A stretch of DNA of 64,000 nt from contig NZ_BMWE01000026.1 in assembly GCF_014651075.1 (NCBI RefSeq), positions 25,662 to 89,661 on the forward strand. Reading direction: 5' to 3'. The notes under the pieces were generated by a model that saw only the letters and a list, made by a program, of their open reading frames with translations, was not told where the DNA came from and ran no database searches. Every line of letters begins with the position of its first letter. Position 1 is the first letter of the stretch. Both the position numbers and the translations under genes were made by a program. This document shows positions 28,433 to 37,932 of the stretch, piece after piece. Source of the DNA: Streptomyces djakartensis. Its GTDB lineage: Bacteria; Actinomycetota; Actinomycetes; Streptomycetales; Streptomycetaceae.

Positions 28433-29431
28433 TCACTTGCTGCGAGGGTCGAGGGCGTCACGCAGCCCGTCACCCAGCAGGTTGAAGGCCAGGACGGTGA
28501 TGAAGATCGCCAGTCCGGGCACGAACATGTACTGCGGATCAGCCGTGTAGAGATCCACAGCGTTGCTGAGCATGCCGCCCCAGGAGGCCTGCGGCGGAGC
28601 GATACCGACACCGAGGAAGCTCAGCGCGGCCTCGAAAAGGATGTTCGTCGGGATGATCAGCGTCGAGTAGACGAGGATCGGCGCGACGAGGTTCGGGAGC
28701 AGTTCCCGGAACAGGACGTACGGGCCACGTGCCCCGAGGCTCGTGGCGGCCTCGATGAACTCCCGCTTGCGCAGGGTCATCGTCTGGGCGCGCACGATGC
28801 GGCCGATGTACGGCCAGCTGAAGAAGCCGATCACGAAGATCAGCACGCAGATGCGCAGGGGCAGGCCGTCGAGTCCGAAGAACCCGTCCTGCACCGAGGC
28901 CGAGATGGAGATGGCGAACAGCAGCAGGGGGAAGGCGAGGAAGGTGTCCATCAGCCTGCTGATGACACTGTCGATCCAGCCGCCGTAGTAGCCGGCGACG
29001 ACGCCGAGCACGGTGCCGATGCACACGGACAGCAGCGTGGCGCCGCCCGCCACCAGCAGGGAGACCCAGGAGCCGTCGATGATGCGGGCGAGCATGTCCC
29101 GGCCGTACTGCGGGTCGACACCGAGCGGGTGGTCCCAGCTCATGCCGCCCCAGCCGCCCTTGGGGGCGAGCAGCGCGGGGTCGATGAGGTCCTGGTTGAA
29201 CTTGTTGGGATCGAGGCCGAAGATCCACTGGATCGGCTTGGAGAACACCGCCATCAGTACGAGCAGGACGACGACGACGCCACCCGCCATCGCCACCTTG
29301 TCCCGCTTGAAGCGCATCCAGGCGATCTGGGTGAGCGAGCGCCCTTCGATCTGGCTCTTCTTGACCCCGGAGAGCACGGCCTCGGGCTGTGCCCCGGCTT
29401 CCGCCCCCGTGGTCTCGATCGGTGCGGTCAC
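28433..29431 (-). CDS. Oligopeptide ABC transporter permease (DppC/OppC type)
   Basis: 332 aa. A polar N-terminus (MTAPIETTGAEAGAQPEAVL) leads to RSLTQIAWMRFKRDKVAMAG, characteristic of DppC's extended N-terminal domain, then six helices. The coupling motif reads KREFIEAATSLGARGPYVLFRELLPNL. The extracytoplasmic loop contains HPLGVDPQYGRDMLARIIDG, a DppC hallmark. It is first in the operon, so gene order is C-A-B-D-F, unlike the usual A-B-C-D-F. The operon promoter should be in 29432-29760. Confidence 0.93.
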   Translation of the reverse strand: MTAPIETTGAEAGAQPEAVLSGVKKSQIEGRSLTQIAWMRFKRDKVAMAGGVVVVLLVLMAVFSKPIQWIFGLDPNKFNQDLIDPALLAPKGGWGGMSWDHPLGVDPQYGRDMLARIIDGSWVSLLVAGGATLLSVCIGTVLGVVAGYYGGWIDSVISRLMDTFLAFPLLLFAISISASVQDGFFGLDGLPLRICVLIFVIGFFSWPYIGRIVRAQTMTLRKREFIEAATSLGARGPYVLFRELLPNLVAPILVYSTLIIPTNILFEAALSFLGVGIAPPQASWGGMLSNAVDLYTADPQYMFVPGLAIFITVLAFNLLGDGLRDALDPRSK

Positions 29432-29760
29432 GGTGCGATTGACCCCTCTCGGGCCGGCGATCGCCGAGCCCCTGGCTGCCGCTGTGGCGGTGTTGTCGTC
29501 TCGTACACGAGACCGATTCGGCCCGTGTCTTGCGGGGAGTCTTCAACGCTTTGGCGATCAGTTGCCAGAGTTGGCGGTGAAAGGATGCGTAAACGTGATG
29601 CTGTCTGGGGAGTTCCGTTATCCGGACAGTGGGTAGCGGGGGTCGGACACGCCGAGTCAGGTGGATATTAGGACATACCGGCGACTTTCTCCCTCATCTA
29701 CGCGCGGAGAGCTGGCCGGCCGTCATGTTCGAGGAGGACCGAAGGGGGTTTCGGGGAGGG
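29432..29760. other. Gene-free promoter region of the peptide-transport operon
   Basis: 329 bp with no credible gene. It contains an 8-bp hairpin (CTGTCTGG at 29601-29608 with CCGGACAG at 29622-29629). The part nearest 29460-29660 is less GC-rich than surrounding genes, as expected for promoter DNA, but I cannot place a confident -35/-10 pair. Confidence 0.5.
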
Positions 29761-30561
29761 TCAGTACCGGCCTTGCACCGGCGGGTAGCCATAGCCCGAC
29801 GCCGGGGCCTGGACCGGGGCGGTGGCATGGGCCTCGCGGTCGTAGAAGGGACGGGCGCCGGCGCGCAGCCACATGGCGACCGGGTCGTGCTCGTCGGACA
29901 TCACGACGGTCGAGACGGGCAGTCCGTCCGGTACGGCGCCGAGGGACTGCTGCATCATCGCGCGCACGGAATCCACGGCCGACGGCGAGGTGTCGTACAC
30001 ATCCAGTCCGATGGCGAGGTACGGCGCCCCGAGCGCGGGCTGCACCCAGGCGCGGCGCAGCGAGCGGACGGCCGCGGTGCGGTGGGCGTTCTGTGTGAGC
30101 AGGGCGTAGAACTGCGGGGCCTCGATGGCCGGTTCGGACAGCCGCAGGGGGCCGGCCGGCTGGCGGTCCAGGCCGGTGGCGATCCGTCGCAGGTCGAGCC
30201 AGGGGATGCCGACGCCGCCGCCGGGGGCGTGCGGGTTGAGCCAGAGGCCGTAGTGGTCGGGGTAGAGGGCGCGGGCCACGTCGACTCCGTCGACCACCTC
30301 GTACGAGCGGTTCCAGCCGCTGGCGGAGAGCTCCTGGGCGGAGGTCACACAGGGCGCGTAGCCGTGCCCGTCGACCTCCATGTTCCCGTACTGGGCGTCG
30401 GGGGAGCCGGCCTGGCCGTGCCAGAGGAGCATCCAGATCTGGCCGGTGTGCGGGGTCGCGAGTGCGCGCAGGAGTGCCTCGTAGGCGTCGTAGCGCCCGG
30501 GCGTGACCTGGCGCAGCATGTGCTCGACCTGTCCGGCCGCGGCCGTGCCGCTCGCGCTCAC
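29761..30561 (-). CDS. SseB-family protein (first of two)
   Basis: 266 aa from the GTG at 30561 (SD AAGGGG, 8 nt). It contains the SseB-type N-terminal segment (EHMLRQVTPGRYDAYEALLRALATPHTGQIWMLLWHGQ...), a middle part with LWLNPHAPGGGVGIPWLDLRRIA, and a C-terminal RAMMQQSLGAVPDG...VVMSDEHDPVAMWLRAGARPFYDRE. SseB is named in E. coli for effects on serine sensitivity; its mechanism is unclear. The GIPW and WLRAGARPFY segments recur in the neighbouring paralogue (GIPLPPP, WMRERVRPFF). Confidence 0.75.
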   Translation of the reverse strand: MSASGTAAAGQVEHMLRQVTPGRYDAYEALLRALATPHTGQIWMLLWHGQAGSPDAQYGNMEVDGHGYAPCVTSAQELSASGWNRSYEVVDGVDVARALYPDHYGLWLNPHAPGGGVGIPWLDLRRIATGLDRQPAGPLRLSEPAIEAPQFYALLTQNAHRTAAVRSLRRAWVQPALGAPYLAIGLDVYDTSPSAVDSVRAMMQQSLGAVPDGLPVSTVVMSDEHDPVAMWLRAGARPFYDREAHATAPVQAPASGYGYPPVQGRY

Positions 30562-30597
30562 CCTTACCGCCCCTTCGTACAACACCTCGACGGTGAC

Positions 30598-30766
30598 CTA
30601 GTGCCGGGGCAGGCAACCTTCGCCCGTCAAGGAGCGGCGTCCGGCGCGTGCTCTCGGCGCGCCGGCCGGAAGTCCTCGTACTGGATGTACCTGGGCTTTC
30701 GGCCGGTGCGGCGAGAGTGCGTGCCGGGCGTCGCGACGGGGCGAACGTTGCCTGCCGCGGCACTAG
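30598..30766. mobile_element. 169-bp near-palindromic miniature element (MITE-like)
   Basis: The ends are a 28-bp inverted repeat with 26 matches: CTAGTGCCGGGGCAGGCAAC... at 30598-30625 and its complement at 30739-30766. The interior also pairs almost completely around a GTAC-tggat-GTAC centre near 30684, so the whole element can fold into one long hairpin. It has no coding capacity and lies between the two SseB-like genes. Terminal inverted repeats plus a small non-coding body fit a transposon-derived miniature element. A target duplication is not evident beyond the palindromic CTAG at both tips. Confidence 0.75.
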
Positions 30767-30803
30767 CTTAAGCCCGCGCGAGAGGTCGGAGCCGGTGTCG
30801 TAT

Positions 30804-30878
30804 CGCGGCCGCGGGTCGTGGGTGGTTCTCGCGCCCCGCGGCGGAGCCGCACGATGCCACCGCCCCGCGCTCCTGGGG
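30804..30878 (-). repeat. Dispersed Streptomyces-type repeat, copy B
   Basis: On the minus strand this reads G-rich AGGAGCGCGGGG, then the hairpin-forming core GCGGCTCCGCCGCGGGGCG, then CGAGAACCACCCACGACCCGC. The core (30829-30852) matches copy A inside an ABC exporter (51477-51553) over some 70 bp with few differences. It begins 8 bp after the stop codon of the second SseB-like gene, so it may serve as a terminator. Confidence 0.75.
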
Positions 30879-30885
30879 TACCGGC

Positions 30886-31674
30886 CTACCGCTGGAAAAA
30901 GGGCCGGACCCGCTCCCGCATCCAGGCGCCCACCGGGTCCTCCGTCACGTCCAGCAGCACCAGGTTCACGGGCCAGGGGGCCGGGGACTTGGTCACGGCC
31001 CGGGAGAGGGCCTCCAGGGGAAGTGCGCGCAGGTCGCCTTCCCACTGGGAGAGTTCGACGCCCACGAACATCACCGGGTCGGCGGTCTCGATGGCGGCGA
31101 GGCAGCGGCGGGCGGTGAGGACGACGCCGGTCGCCTCGAACTCGGCGGAGGCGGTGCTGAGGAAGTCCACCGGGTCGTCCTGCCAGTCGGGCTCGAAGAG
31201 GCGGACCCGGCCGCCGCTCGCGGGGCCGTCCAGCGGGGTGCGGCCGGCCCGGCAGAGCTCGGCCACGGCGGGGGGCGGGAGCGGGATGCCGACCACACCG
31301 CCCGGGTTGACGGCCATCCCCGCGTGCGGGGGCAGGCCGCGGGCGAACTCCACGGCCGGGGCGATGGTGTACGACATGTGGGAGCCGACGACCTGGCGGA
31401 ACTGCTCCTCGGAGCTGAACACCGGCACGAACGCCTGGCCGTCGATCTCGATGGCGGGCAGGTCGAGGGGGCCGCTCTGCGGGCCGCCGCCGTTGGGGAG
31501 CGGGATCCACACGAAGCTCCGGCCGAGCACCTCGACGATCCGCCCGCCGGCCGACGGCCCGGCGCCGAGGGATGCCGAGAGCACCTCCTCCAGCTCGTTG
31601 CCGGGCCAACCGCCGTGCGGGTGGGTCTGCGTCTGCGCCGGGAAGTCCGCGGAGAAGTCCGCCGGGAAGTCCAT
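30886..31674 (-). CDS. SseB-family protein (second of two)
   Basis: 262 aa. Residues about 30-140 form an SseB N-terminal-like domain (LGRSFVWIPLPNGGG...LPAIEIDGQAFVPVFSSEEQFRQVV), followed by LPPHAGMAVNPGGVVGIPLPP and a C-terminal domain ending LLDVTEDPVGAWMRERVRPFFQR. The N-terminus (MDFPADFSADFPAQTQTHPHGG) is low-complexity and may not be translated in full. It lies upstream of the first SseB-like gene in the same orientation, but the 324-bp gap between them is filled by two repeats, so they may not share a transcript. Confidence 0.75.
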   Translation of the reverse strand: MDFPADFSADFPAQTQTHPHGGWPGNELEEVLSASLGAGPSAGGRIVEVLGRSFVWIPLPNGGGPQSGPLDLPAIEIDGQAFVPVFSSEEQFRQVVGSHMSYTIAPAVEFARGLPPHAGMAVNPGGVVGIPLPPPAVAELCRAGRTPLDGPASGGRVRLFEPDWQDDPVDFLSTASAEFEATGVVLTARRCLAAIETADPVMFVGVELSQWEGDLRALPLEALSRAVTKSPAPWPVNLVLLDVTEDPVGAWMRERVRPFFQR

Positions 31675-32321
31675 CTGCCTACCGCCTGCCTGGAACCACT
31701 GCTGTGGCTAAGAGGCTAACGGCTCACAGGCGCCGATCGGTCCACGCGTGCGCGAGCGCGGTGACGGCACGTCCCGCATACCCGCCGGTCCTCCCTTGGA
31801 CCACGTCCCCCGGCGCTCGGCCGACCGGCGCCCGTCCCTGAACGTCAGCGCCCAGTGTCGCCGCCGAGCCAGGGCCGGGACGACCGTGCGGTCGAGGCTC
31901 AGGGGTGACGGCTGAGTGCCGGCCGTCCGGCGTGTGGGGCGATTGCCCTTGCGTACCGGCGTTGGTGCTGGCGCCGGGGGGCGCAACCCGGCGAGCGGGC
32001 TGCCGCCTTCGCGGGCTGAAGCGGGGCGCTGGGTGCAGGGGCGCGGCTCACGGGCGGTCGGCCGCGTGGCGGGTGAACCCGGCACTCTTCACCCAGCGCC
32101 CCGCCCCCGGGCAGAACGGGCCCCGCAGTCGCCCATGTCCCGGACGCCCGGCAGCCTGCCCGTGTTCCCCGGAACACCACGCCCGGCACGCGGCCGACCG
32201 CCCGTGAACCACGACGCCCCATACCCGGCGGGACTGCCGGAACAGGGGGCCCGGCACGCGGCCGGTCATGCCCCGGCCGGTCGGCGTCCCGCGCGTTCAC
32301 GCGGGCGACGGCACCCGGCGG
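31675..32321. other. Gene-free region with nested inverted repeats
   Basis: 647 bp without a gene that I can support. It contains a perfect 13-bp inverted repeat, GGGGCGCTGGGTG at 32023-32035 with CACCCAGCGCCCC at 32090-32102. A perfect 20-bp inverted repeat, CACGGGCGGTCGGCCGCGTG at 32049-32068, has its complement at 32187-32206, and a truncated third copy (GGCACGCGGCCGGTCATG) lies at 32253-32270. The region could hold a decayed element or a structured RNA. Confidence 0.6.
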
Positions 32322-32990
32322 TCAGCCCGTGAAGGCGATCCGGCGCAGGGTGTTCGCCGCGTCCCGGTCGGCGAGGACGGCCGAGCCGCAGCCGGCGGGC
32401 AGTTCGCCGTGCTCCACCGAGCGCAGCAGGCGGGTGGTCGCCGCGCGGTGGCGCAGGAACGCGTAGCGCGAGACGCCGCGACCGCGGTCGCGCTGGCCGG
32501 CCAGGGCCTCCTCGGCCGTGACGTCGAGCAGCAGCAGGTGCAGGGCGGCGCCCCGGCGGCGGGCCTCCCGGGCCAGCCAGCGGCGGACCCAGGCCTGGGT
32601 GCCGCAGTCGTGCACCACGACGCCCTCGCCGGTGCGCAGGGCGCGGCGCAGCCCGGCGTAGTGGGCGAGGCGGACGAGCGGGCGGTACACCGCGTACGGC
32701 AGGAAGCCCGGCACGCGGTCCTCCCAGCGGTCGCGGGTGTCCTGGGAGTCGATGCGCCGGCCCGGCACGGTGCGCCGCATCAGCGTGGACTTGCCACTGC
32801 CCGGGAGGCCCGTGACCACGACCAGGTCGCGGGGGCCGAACAGCAGCGCGTGCGGGGATCGGCCGGCCCGGTCGCGCAGATCGCGGACGACCGGCACCGG
32901 CACCGGGCCGCAGACCGCCCGGGCCGCGGTGGCCGGTTGCTCGGGCAGCGCGACGCCCGTGGTCGTGGCGTAGGCCGTGGTCCTGTTCAC
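32322..32990 (-). CDS. P-loop kinase/AAA-family ATPase
   Basis: 222 aa from the GTG at 32990, which has the strong SD GGGGAGG 9 nt upstream; an ATG at 33029 is possible. A Walker A GLPGSGKST follows DLVVVTG at about residue 75, and a Walker B-like LHLLLLDVT is present. Downstream is GVVVHDCGTQAWVRRWLAREARRRG. The order P-loop, basic LID-like segment (GQRDRGRGVSRYAFLRHRAAT) and short length resemble small-molecule or nucleotide kinases, such as zeta-toxin/chloramphenicol phosphotransferase-like enzymes. The substrate is unknown. It is divergent from the gcv operon. Confidence 0.75.
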   Translation of the reverse strand: MNRTTAYATTTGVALPEQPATAARAVCGPVPVPVVRDLRDRAGRSPHALLFGPRDLVVVTGLPGSGKSTLMRRTVPGRRIDSQDTRDRWEDRVPGFLPYAVYRPLVRLAHYAGLRRALRTGEGVVVHDCGTQAWVRRWLAREARRRGAALHLLLLDVTAEEALAGQRDRGRGVSRYAFLRHRAATTRLLRSVEHGELPAGCGSAVLADRDAANTLRRIAFTG

Positions 32991-33177
32991 CGTGATCGTC
33001 CTCCCCTGGGGCCAGGTACGGAGTCCCATCCCCGCCGAGTGTAAAGAGAAGGTAATGCCGGATGTCTCTGGTTTTAGTCCTCTTCCTGCAACAGGCCTGC
33101 TACAGGGTGATCCCCCTGCCGCCCCGCGAGGATGCGTGCAATGATGTGCGCGCCAACTGCATACCGGCCGTTTGAAT

Positions 33178-33268
33178 CCGCGCGGGAGAGTTCCCAGCAC
33201 CGCTGACGCTGGGGCGCCGAAGGAGCAAGTCCCTCCCTTGAATCTCTCAGGCCCCGTTACCGCGCGGG
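33178..33268 (+). ncRNA. Glycine riboswitch, aptamer 1
   Basis: Conserved pieces of the glycine aptamer occur in order: CGGGAGAG at 33183-33190, GGCGCCGAAGGAGCAA at 33213-33228 and CTCTCAGGC at 33244-33252. GC-rich flanks (CCGCGCGG on both sides) can pair as P1. It is the first half of a tandem riboswitch ahead of gcvT. Confidence 0.92.
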
Positions 33269-33275
33269 CGAGGCA

Positions 33276-33373
33276 CATCTGAAAAGCGGGTCGCCGGCCA
33301 CGGCGGCTCCACCCAAGGTGCAAGCCAGGGCCCGTGGGGTCATGGCGAACCTCTCAGGTTCCGATGACAGATG
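33276..33373 (+). ncRNA. Glycine riboswitch, aptamer 2
   Basis: The second aptamer begins after a short linker. P1 is CATCTG (33276-33281) paired with CAGATG (33368-33373). Inside are AGCGGG, CCAAGGTGCAA near 33313 and the hallmark CTCTCAGG at 33351-33358. In known tandem glycine riboswitches, glycine binding turns on the cleavage system. 45 nt separate it from the gcvT start and should hold the expression platform. Confidence 0.9.
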
Positions 33374-33418
33374 GGGAGGACCGCCCTCGCCCGCCATTGC
33401 CCTGGGAGACGACCGACC

Positions 33419-34540
33419 GTGAGCAGTACAGGAGAACTCCGTCACACCGCGCTCGATGCCCTGCATCGTTCGCTCGGCGCGACGATGACCGACTTCGCCG
33501 GCTGGGACATGCCCCTGCGCTACGGCTCCGAGCGCGACGAGCACAACGCCGTGCGCACGAAGGCCGGGCTCTTCGACCTGTCCCACATGGGCGAGATCAC
33601 CGTCACGGGCCCGCAGGCCGCCGCCCTGCTCGACTTCGCGCTGGTCGGCAACATCGGCGGCGTGAAGCCGGGCCGCGCCCGCTACACCATGATCTGCCGG
33701 GCCGACGGCGGCATCCTGGACGACCTGATCGTCTACCGGCTGGCCGAGACCGAGTACATGGTGGTCGCCAACGCCTCCAACGCCCAAGTGGTCCTGGACG
33801 CACTGGTGGAACGTTCCGCCGGTTTCGAGGCCGAGGTGCGCGACGACCGGGACGCCTACGCGCTGATCGCCGTACAGGGCCCTGAGTCCCCGGGGATCCT
33901 GAAGTCCCTCACCGACGCCGACCTCGACGGCCTGAAGTACTACGCCGGTCTGCCCGGCACGGTCGCGGGTGTCCCGGCCCTGATCGCCCGGACCGGTTAC
34001 ACCGGCGAGGACGGCTTCGAACTGTTCGTGAAGCCGGAGCACGCGGTCGAGCTGTGGCAGGCCCTGACCAAGGCGGGCGAGGGCGCCGGGCTGGTGCCCT
34101 GCGGGCTGTCCTGCCGCGACACGCTGCGCCTGGAGGCGGGCATGCCGCTGTACGGGCACGAGCTGAGCACTTCCCTCACGCCGTTCGACGCCGGGCTCGG
34201 CCGGGTGGTGAAGTTCGAGAAGGAGGGCGACTTCGTGGGGCGCGAGGCCCTGCGGGAGGCCGCAGCCCGCGCGGAGCAGAACCCGCCCCGGGTCCTGGTC
34301 GGCCTGGTCGCCGAGGGCCGCAGGGTCCCGCGCGCCGGATACGCGGTCGTCGCCGGCGGCCGGGTGATCGGCGAGGTCACCTCCGGCGCCCCCTCCCCCA
34401 CGCTCGGCAAGCCGGTCGCGATGGCCTACGTCGACGCCGCGCACGCCGCGCCCGGCACACCCGGTGTGGGCGTGGACATCCGGGGCAGTCACGAGCCGTA
34501 CGAGGTCGTGGCGCTGCCCTTCTACAAGCGTCAGAAGTAG
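33419..34540 (+). CDS. gcvT: Glycine cleavage system T protein (aminomethyltransferase)
   Basis: 373 aa from the GTG at 33419 (SSTGELRHTALDALH). GcvT transfers the methylene group from the H-protein aminomethyl arm to tetrahydrofolate and releases ammonia. Folate-binding features are visible: DFAGWDMPLRYGSERDEHNAVRTKAGLFDLSHMG at the N-terminus, ARTGYTGEDGFELF in the middle and CRDTLRLEAGMPLYGHEL. The C-terminal barrel ends with GEVTSGAPSPTLGKPVAMAYV. It is the first gene downstream of the riboswitch. gcvP is not in the window. Confidence 0.97.
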   Translation: MSSTGELRHTALDALHRSLGATMTDFAGWDMPLRYGSERDEHNAVRTKAGLFDLSHMGEITVTGPQAAALLDFALVGNIGGVKPGRARYTMICRADGGILDDLIVYRLAETEYMVVANASNAQVVLDALVERSAGFEAEVRDDRDAYALIAVQGPESPGILKSLTDADLDGLKYYAGLPGTVAGVPALIARTGYTGEDGFELFVKPEHAVELWQALTKAGEGAGLVPCGLSCRDTLRLEAGMPLYGHELSTSLTPFDAGLGRVVKFEKEGDFVGREALREAAARAEQNPPRVLVGLVAEGRRVPRAGYAVVAGGRVIGEVTSGAPSPTLGKPVAMAYVDAAHAAPGTPGVGVDIRGSHEPYEVVALPFYKRQK

Positions 34541-34638
34541 ACACTGGCCACGGGCCGCCGCGGCGGCCCCGCCACCTTCATCCCGCTCAGCAGCGGTCCC
34601 TTCATCAGCACTCCCGCGCGTACAGGAGAATTCAGGCC

Positions 34639-35016
34639 ATGAGCAACCCCCAGCAGCTGCGCTACAGCAAGGAGCACGAGTGGCTGTCGGCCGCCGAGGA
34701 CGGCGTGTCGACGGTCGGCATCACGGAGCACGCGGCCAACGCGCTCGGCGACGTGGTCTTCGTCCAGCTCCCCGAGGTCGGCGACTCGGTGTCCGCGGGC
34801 GAGACCTGCGGCGAGCTGGAGTCGACCAAGTCGGTGTCCGACCTCTACTCCCCCGTCTCCGGTGAGGTCACCGAGGTGAACGAGGACGTCGTGAACGACC
34901 CGTCGCTGGTGAACTCGGCCCCCTTCGAGGGCGGCTGGCTGTTCAAGGTGCGGGTCACGGACGAGCCGGGCGACCTGCTCTCCGCCGACGAGTACACCGC
35001 GTTCTCCGCCGGCTGA
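34639..35016 (+). CDS. gcvH: Glycine cleavage system H protein
   Basis: 125 aa from ATG 34639 (SD CAGGAG). The lipoyl-carrier shuttles the aminomethyl group between GcvP, GcvT and dihydrolipoamide dehydrogenase. Typical sequence: LRYSKEHEWL at the start, GITEHAANALGDVVFVQLPEVG, and the lipoylated lysine in ESTKSVSDLYSPVSGEV. It follows gcvT by 98 bp and glyA starts 14 bp after it. Confidence 0.97.
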   Translation: MSNPQQLRYSKEHEWLSAAEDGVSTVGITEHAANALGDVVFVQLPEVGDSVSAGETCGELESTKSVSDLYSPVSGEVTEVNEDVVNDPSLVNSAPFEGGWLFKVRVTDEPGDLLSADEYTAFSAG

Positions 35017-35030
35017 GGAGGCGTAGCCGC

Positions 35031-36293
<1,263 letters not shown>

Positions 36294-36300
36294 CGAAGAA

Positions 36301-36343
36301 ACGCCCTTTCAGGGGCGTCCCGCCCCGCGTGGGCGGGACGCCC
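36301..36343 (+). terminator. Terminator or attenuator between glyA and sdaA
   Basis: A 13-bp perfect stem (36313-36325 GGGCGTCCCGCCC with 36331-36343) with a 5-nt loop lies in the leader of sdaA. An alternative small hairpin, ACGCCC at 36301-36306 with GGGCGT at 36313-36318, would compete with it. There is no T-run. It may lower sdaA expression relative to the genes above. Confidence 0.6.
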
Positions 36344-36379
36344 TGCCCCCTCGCACCACCCCGTAGTCAGGAGTTCCCC

Positions 36380-37747
36380 GTGGCCATCTCGGTCTTCGAC
36401 CTGTTCTCGATCGGCATCGGCCCGTCCAGCTCCCACACGGTCGGCCCCATGCGGGCGGCCGGGTTGTTCGTCCGGCGGCTGCGCAACGAGGAGCTGCTGG
36501 AGTCGGTCGCCTCGGTGCGCGCCGAGCTGTACGGCTCGCTCGGCGCCACGGGGCACGGCCACGGCACCCCCAAGGCGGTGCTGCTCGGCCTGGAGGGCGA
36601 CTCGCCGCGCACGGTGGACGTGGAGAGCGCCGACGAGCGGGTGGAGGCGATCAAGGCCGACGGCCGCCTGCGGCTGCTGGGCGAGCACGAGATCGCGTTC
36701 TCGTTCGACGACGACATGGTCCTGCACCGCCGCAAGGCCCTGCCGTACCACGCGAACGGCATGACCCTGTGGGCCTACGACGCCTCGGGCGCGGAACTGC
36801 TGACGAAGACGTACTACTCGGTCGGCGGCGGCTTCGTCGTCGACGAGGACGCGGTCGGCGCGGACCGCATCAAGCTCGACGACACCGTGCTGAAGTACCC
36901 CTTCCGCACGGGCGACGAGCTGCTGCGCCTGACCGAGGAGACCGGTCTGTCCATCTCCGCGCTGATGCTGGAGAACGAGCGGGCCTGGCGGACCGAGGAG
37001 GAGATCCGCGAGGGCCTGCTGGAGATCTGGCGCGTGATGGAGGCGTGCGTGGCGCGCGGCATGTCCCGGGAGGGCATCCTGCCGGGCGGTCTGAAGGTGC
37101 GCCGCCGGGCCGCGAACACCGCGCGCAAGCTGCGCTCCGAGGGCGACCCGCAGGCCCTGGCCATGGAGTGGATCACTCTGTACGCGATGGCGGTGAACGA
37201 GGAGAACGCGGCCGGCGGCCGGGTCGTCACCGCTCCGACGAACGGCGCGGCCGGCATCATCCCGGCGGTCCTGCACTACTACATGAACTTCGTGCCCGGC
37301 GCCGACGAGGAGGGCGTGGTCCGCTTCCTGCTCGCCGCGGGCGCGATCGGCATGCTGTTCAAGGAGAACGCCTCCATCTCCGGCGCCGAGGTCGGCTGCC
37401 AGGGCGAGGTCGGCTCCGCCTGCTCGATGGCGGCGGGCGCGCTGGCCGAGGTCCTCGGCGGCTCACCCGAACAGGTCGAGAACGCCGCGGAGATCGGCAT
37501 GGAACACAACCTCGGCCTGACCTGCGACCCGGTCGGCGGCCTGGTCCAGATCCCGTGCATCGAGCGCAACGGCATGGCAGCGGTGAAGGCCGTCACGGCC
37601 GCGCGCATGGCGATGCGCGGCGACGGCTCCCACAAGGTGTCCCTGGACAAGGTCATCAAGACGATGAAGGACACCGGCGCGGACATGTCGGTCAAGTACA
37701 AGGAGACGGCCCGGGGCGGGCTGGCGGTGAACATCATCGAGTGCTGA
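36380..37747 (+). CDS. sdaA: L-serine dehydratase (L-serine ammonia-lyase)
   Basis: 455 aa from the GTG at 36380 (SD CAGGAG, 6 nt). It is a single-chain [4Fe-4S] enzyme that deaminates serine to pyruvate. The N-terminal beta domain begins ISVFDLFSIGIGPSSSHTVGPM with GATGHGHGT; the C-terminal alpha domain has cluster cysteines in GAEVGCQGEVGSACSMAAG, LTCDPVGGLVQIPCIERN and the final residue C455, the usual C-terminal cysteine of this family. It continues the serine/glycine block downstream of glyA. Confidence 0.96.
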   Translation: MAISVFDLFSIGIGPSSSHTVGPMRAAGLFVRRLRNEELLESVASVRAELYGSLGATGHGHGTPKAVLLGLEGDSPRTVDVESADERVEAIKADGRLRLLGEHEIAFSFDDDMVLHRRKALPYHANGMTLWAYDASGAELLTKTYYSVGGGFVVDEDAVGADRIKLDDTVLKYPFRTGDELLRLTEETGLSISALMLENERAWRTEEEIREGLLEIWRVMEACVARGMSREGILPGGLKVRRRAANTARKLRSEGDPQALAMEWITLYAMAVNEENAAGGRVVTAPTNGAAGIIPAVLHYYMNFVPGADEEGVVRFLLAAGAIGMLFKENASISGAEVGCQGEVGSACSMAAGALAEVLGGSPEQVENAAEIGMEHNLGLTCDPVGGLVQIPCIERNGMAAVKAVTAARMAMRGDGSHKVSLDKVIKTMKDTGADMSVKYKETARGGLAVNIIEC

Positions 37748-37880
37748 GGTGTGGGCCCTGGACAGCGTGTTCCTGCCCTTCAGCCTGTCGGGGGCCGTCC
37801 GGACGGCACACCTGGTCGCCGAGGCACCCGCCTGGCATCAGCGGAACGTGCGGCCAAGCCCGTGAACAGGGGCCTGCGTC

Positions 37881-37912
37881 GGGTCCGGCCCGTCCGAGGA
37901 CGGACCGGACCC
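37881..37912. terminator. Bidirectional terminator between sdaA and the EF-hand gene
   Basis: GGGTCCGG-c-CCGTCC pairs with GGACGG-a-CCGGACCC across a 2-nt tip, giving a 14-bp stem with one mismatch between two convergent genes. Confidence 0.7.
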
Positions 37913-37932
37913 CGCACCGGGTGCAGCCCGCG

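Noticed and set aside
30586..30885. A transposase gene associated with the 169-bp palindrome
   Set aside because: The element and its flanks contain no coding region; the only open frames are shadows.
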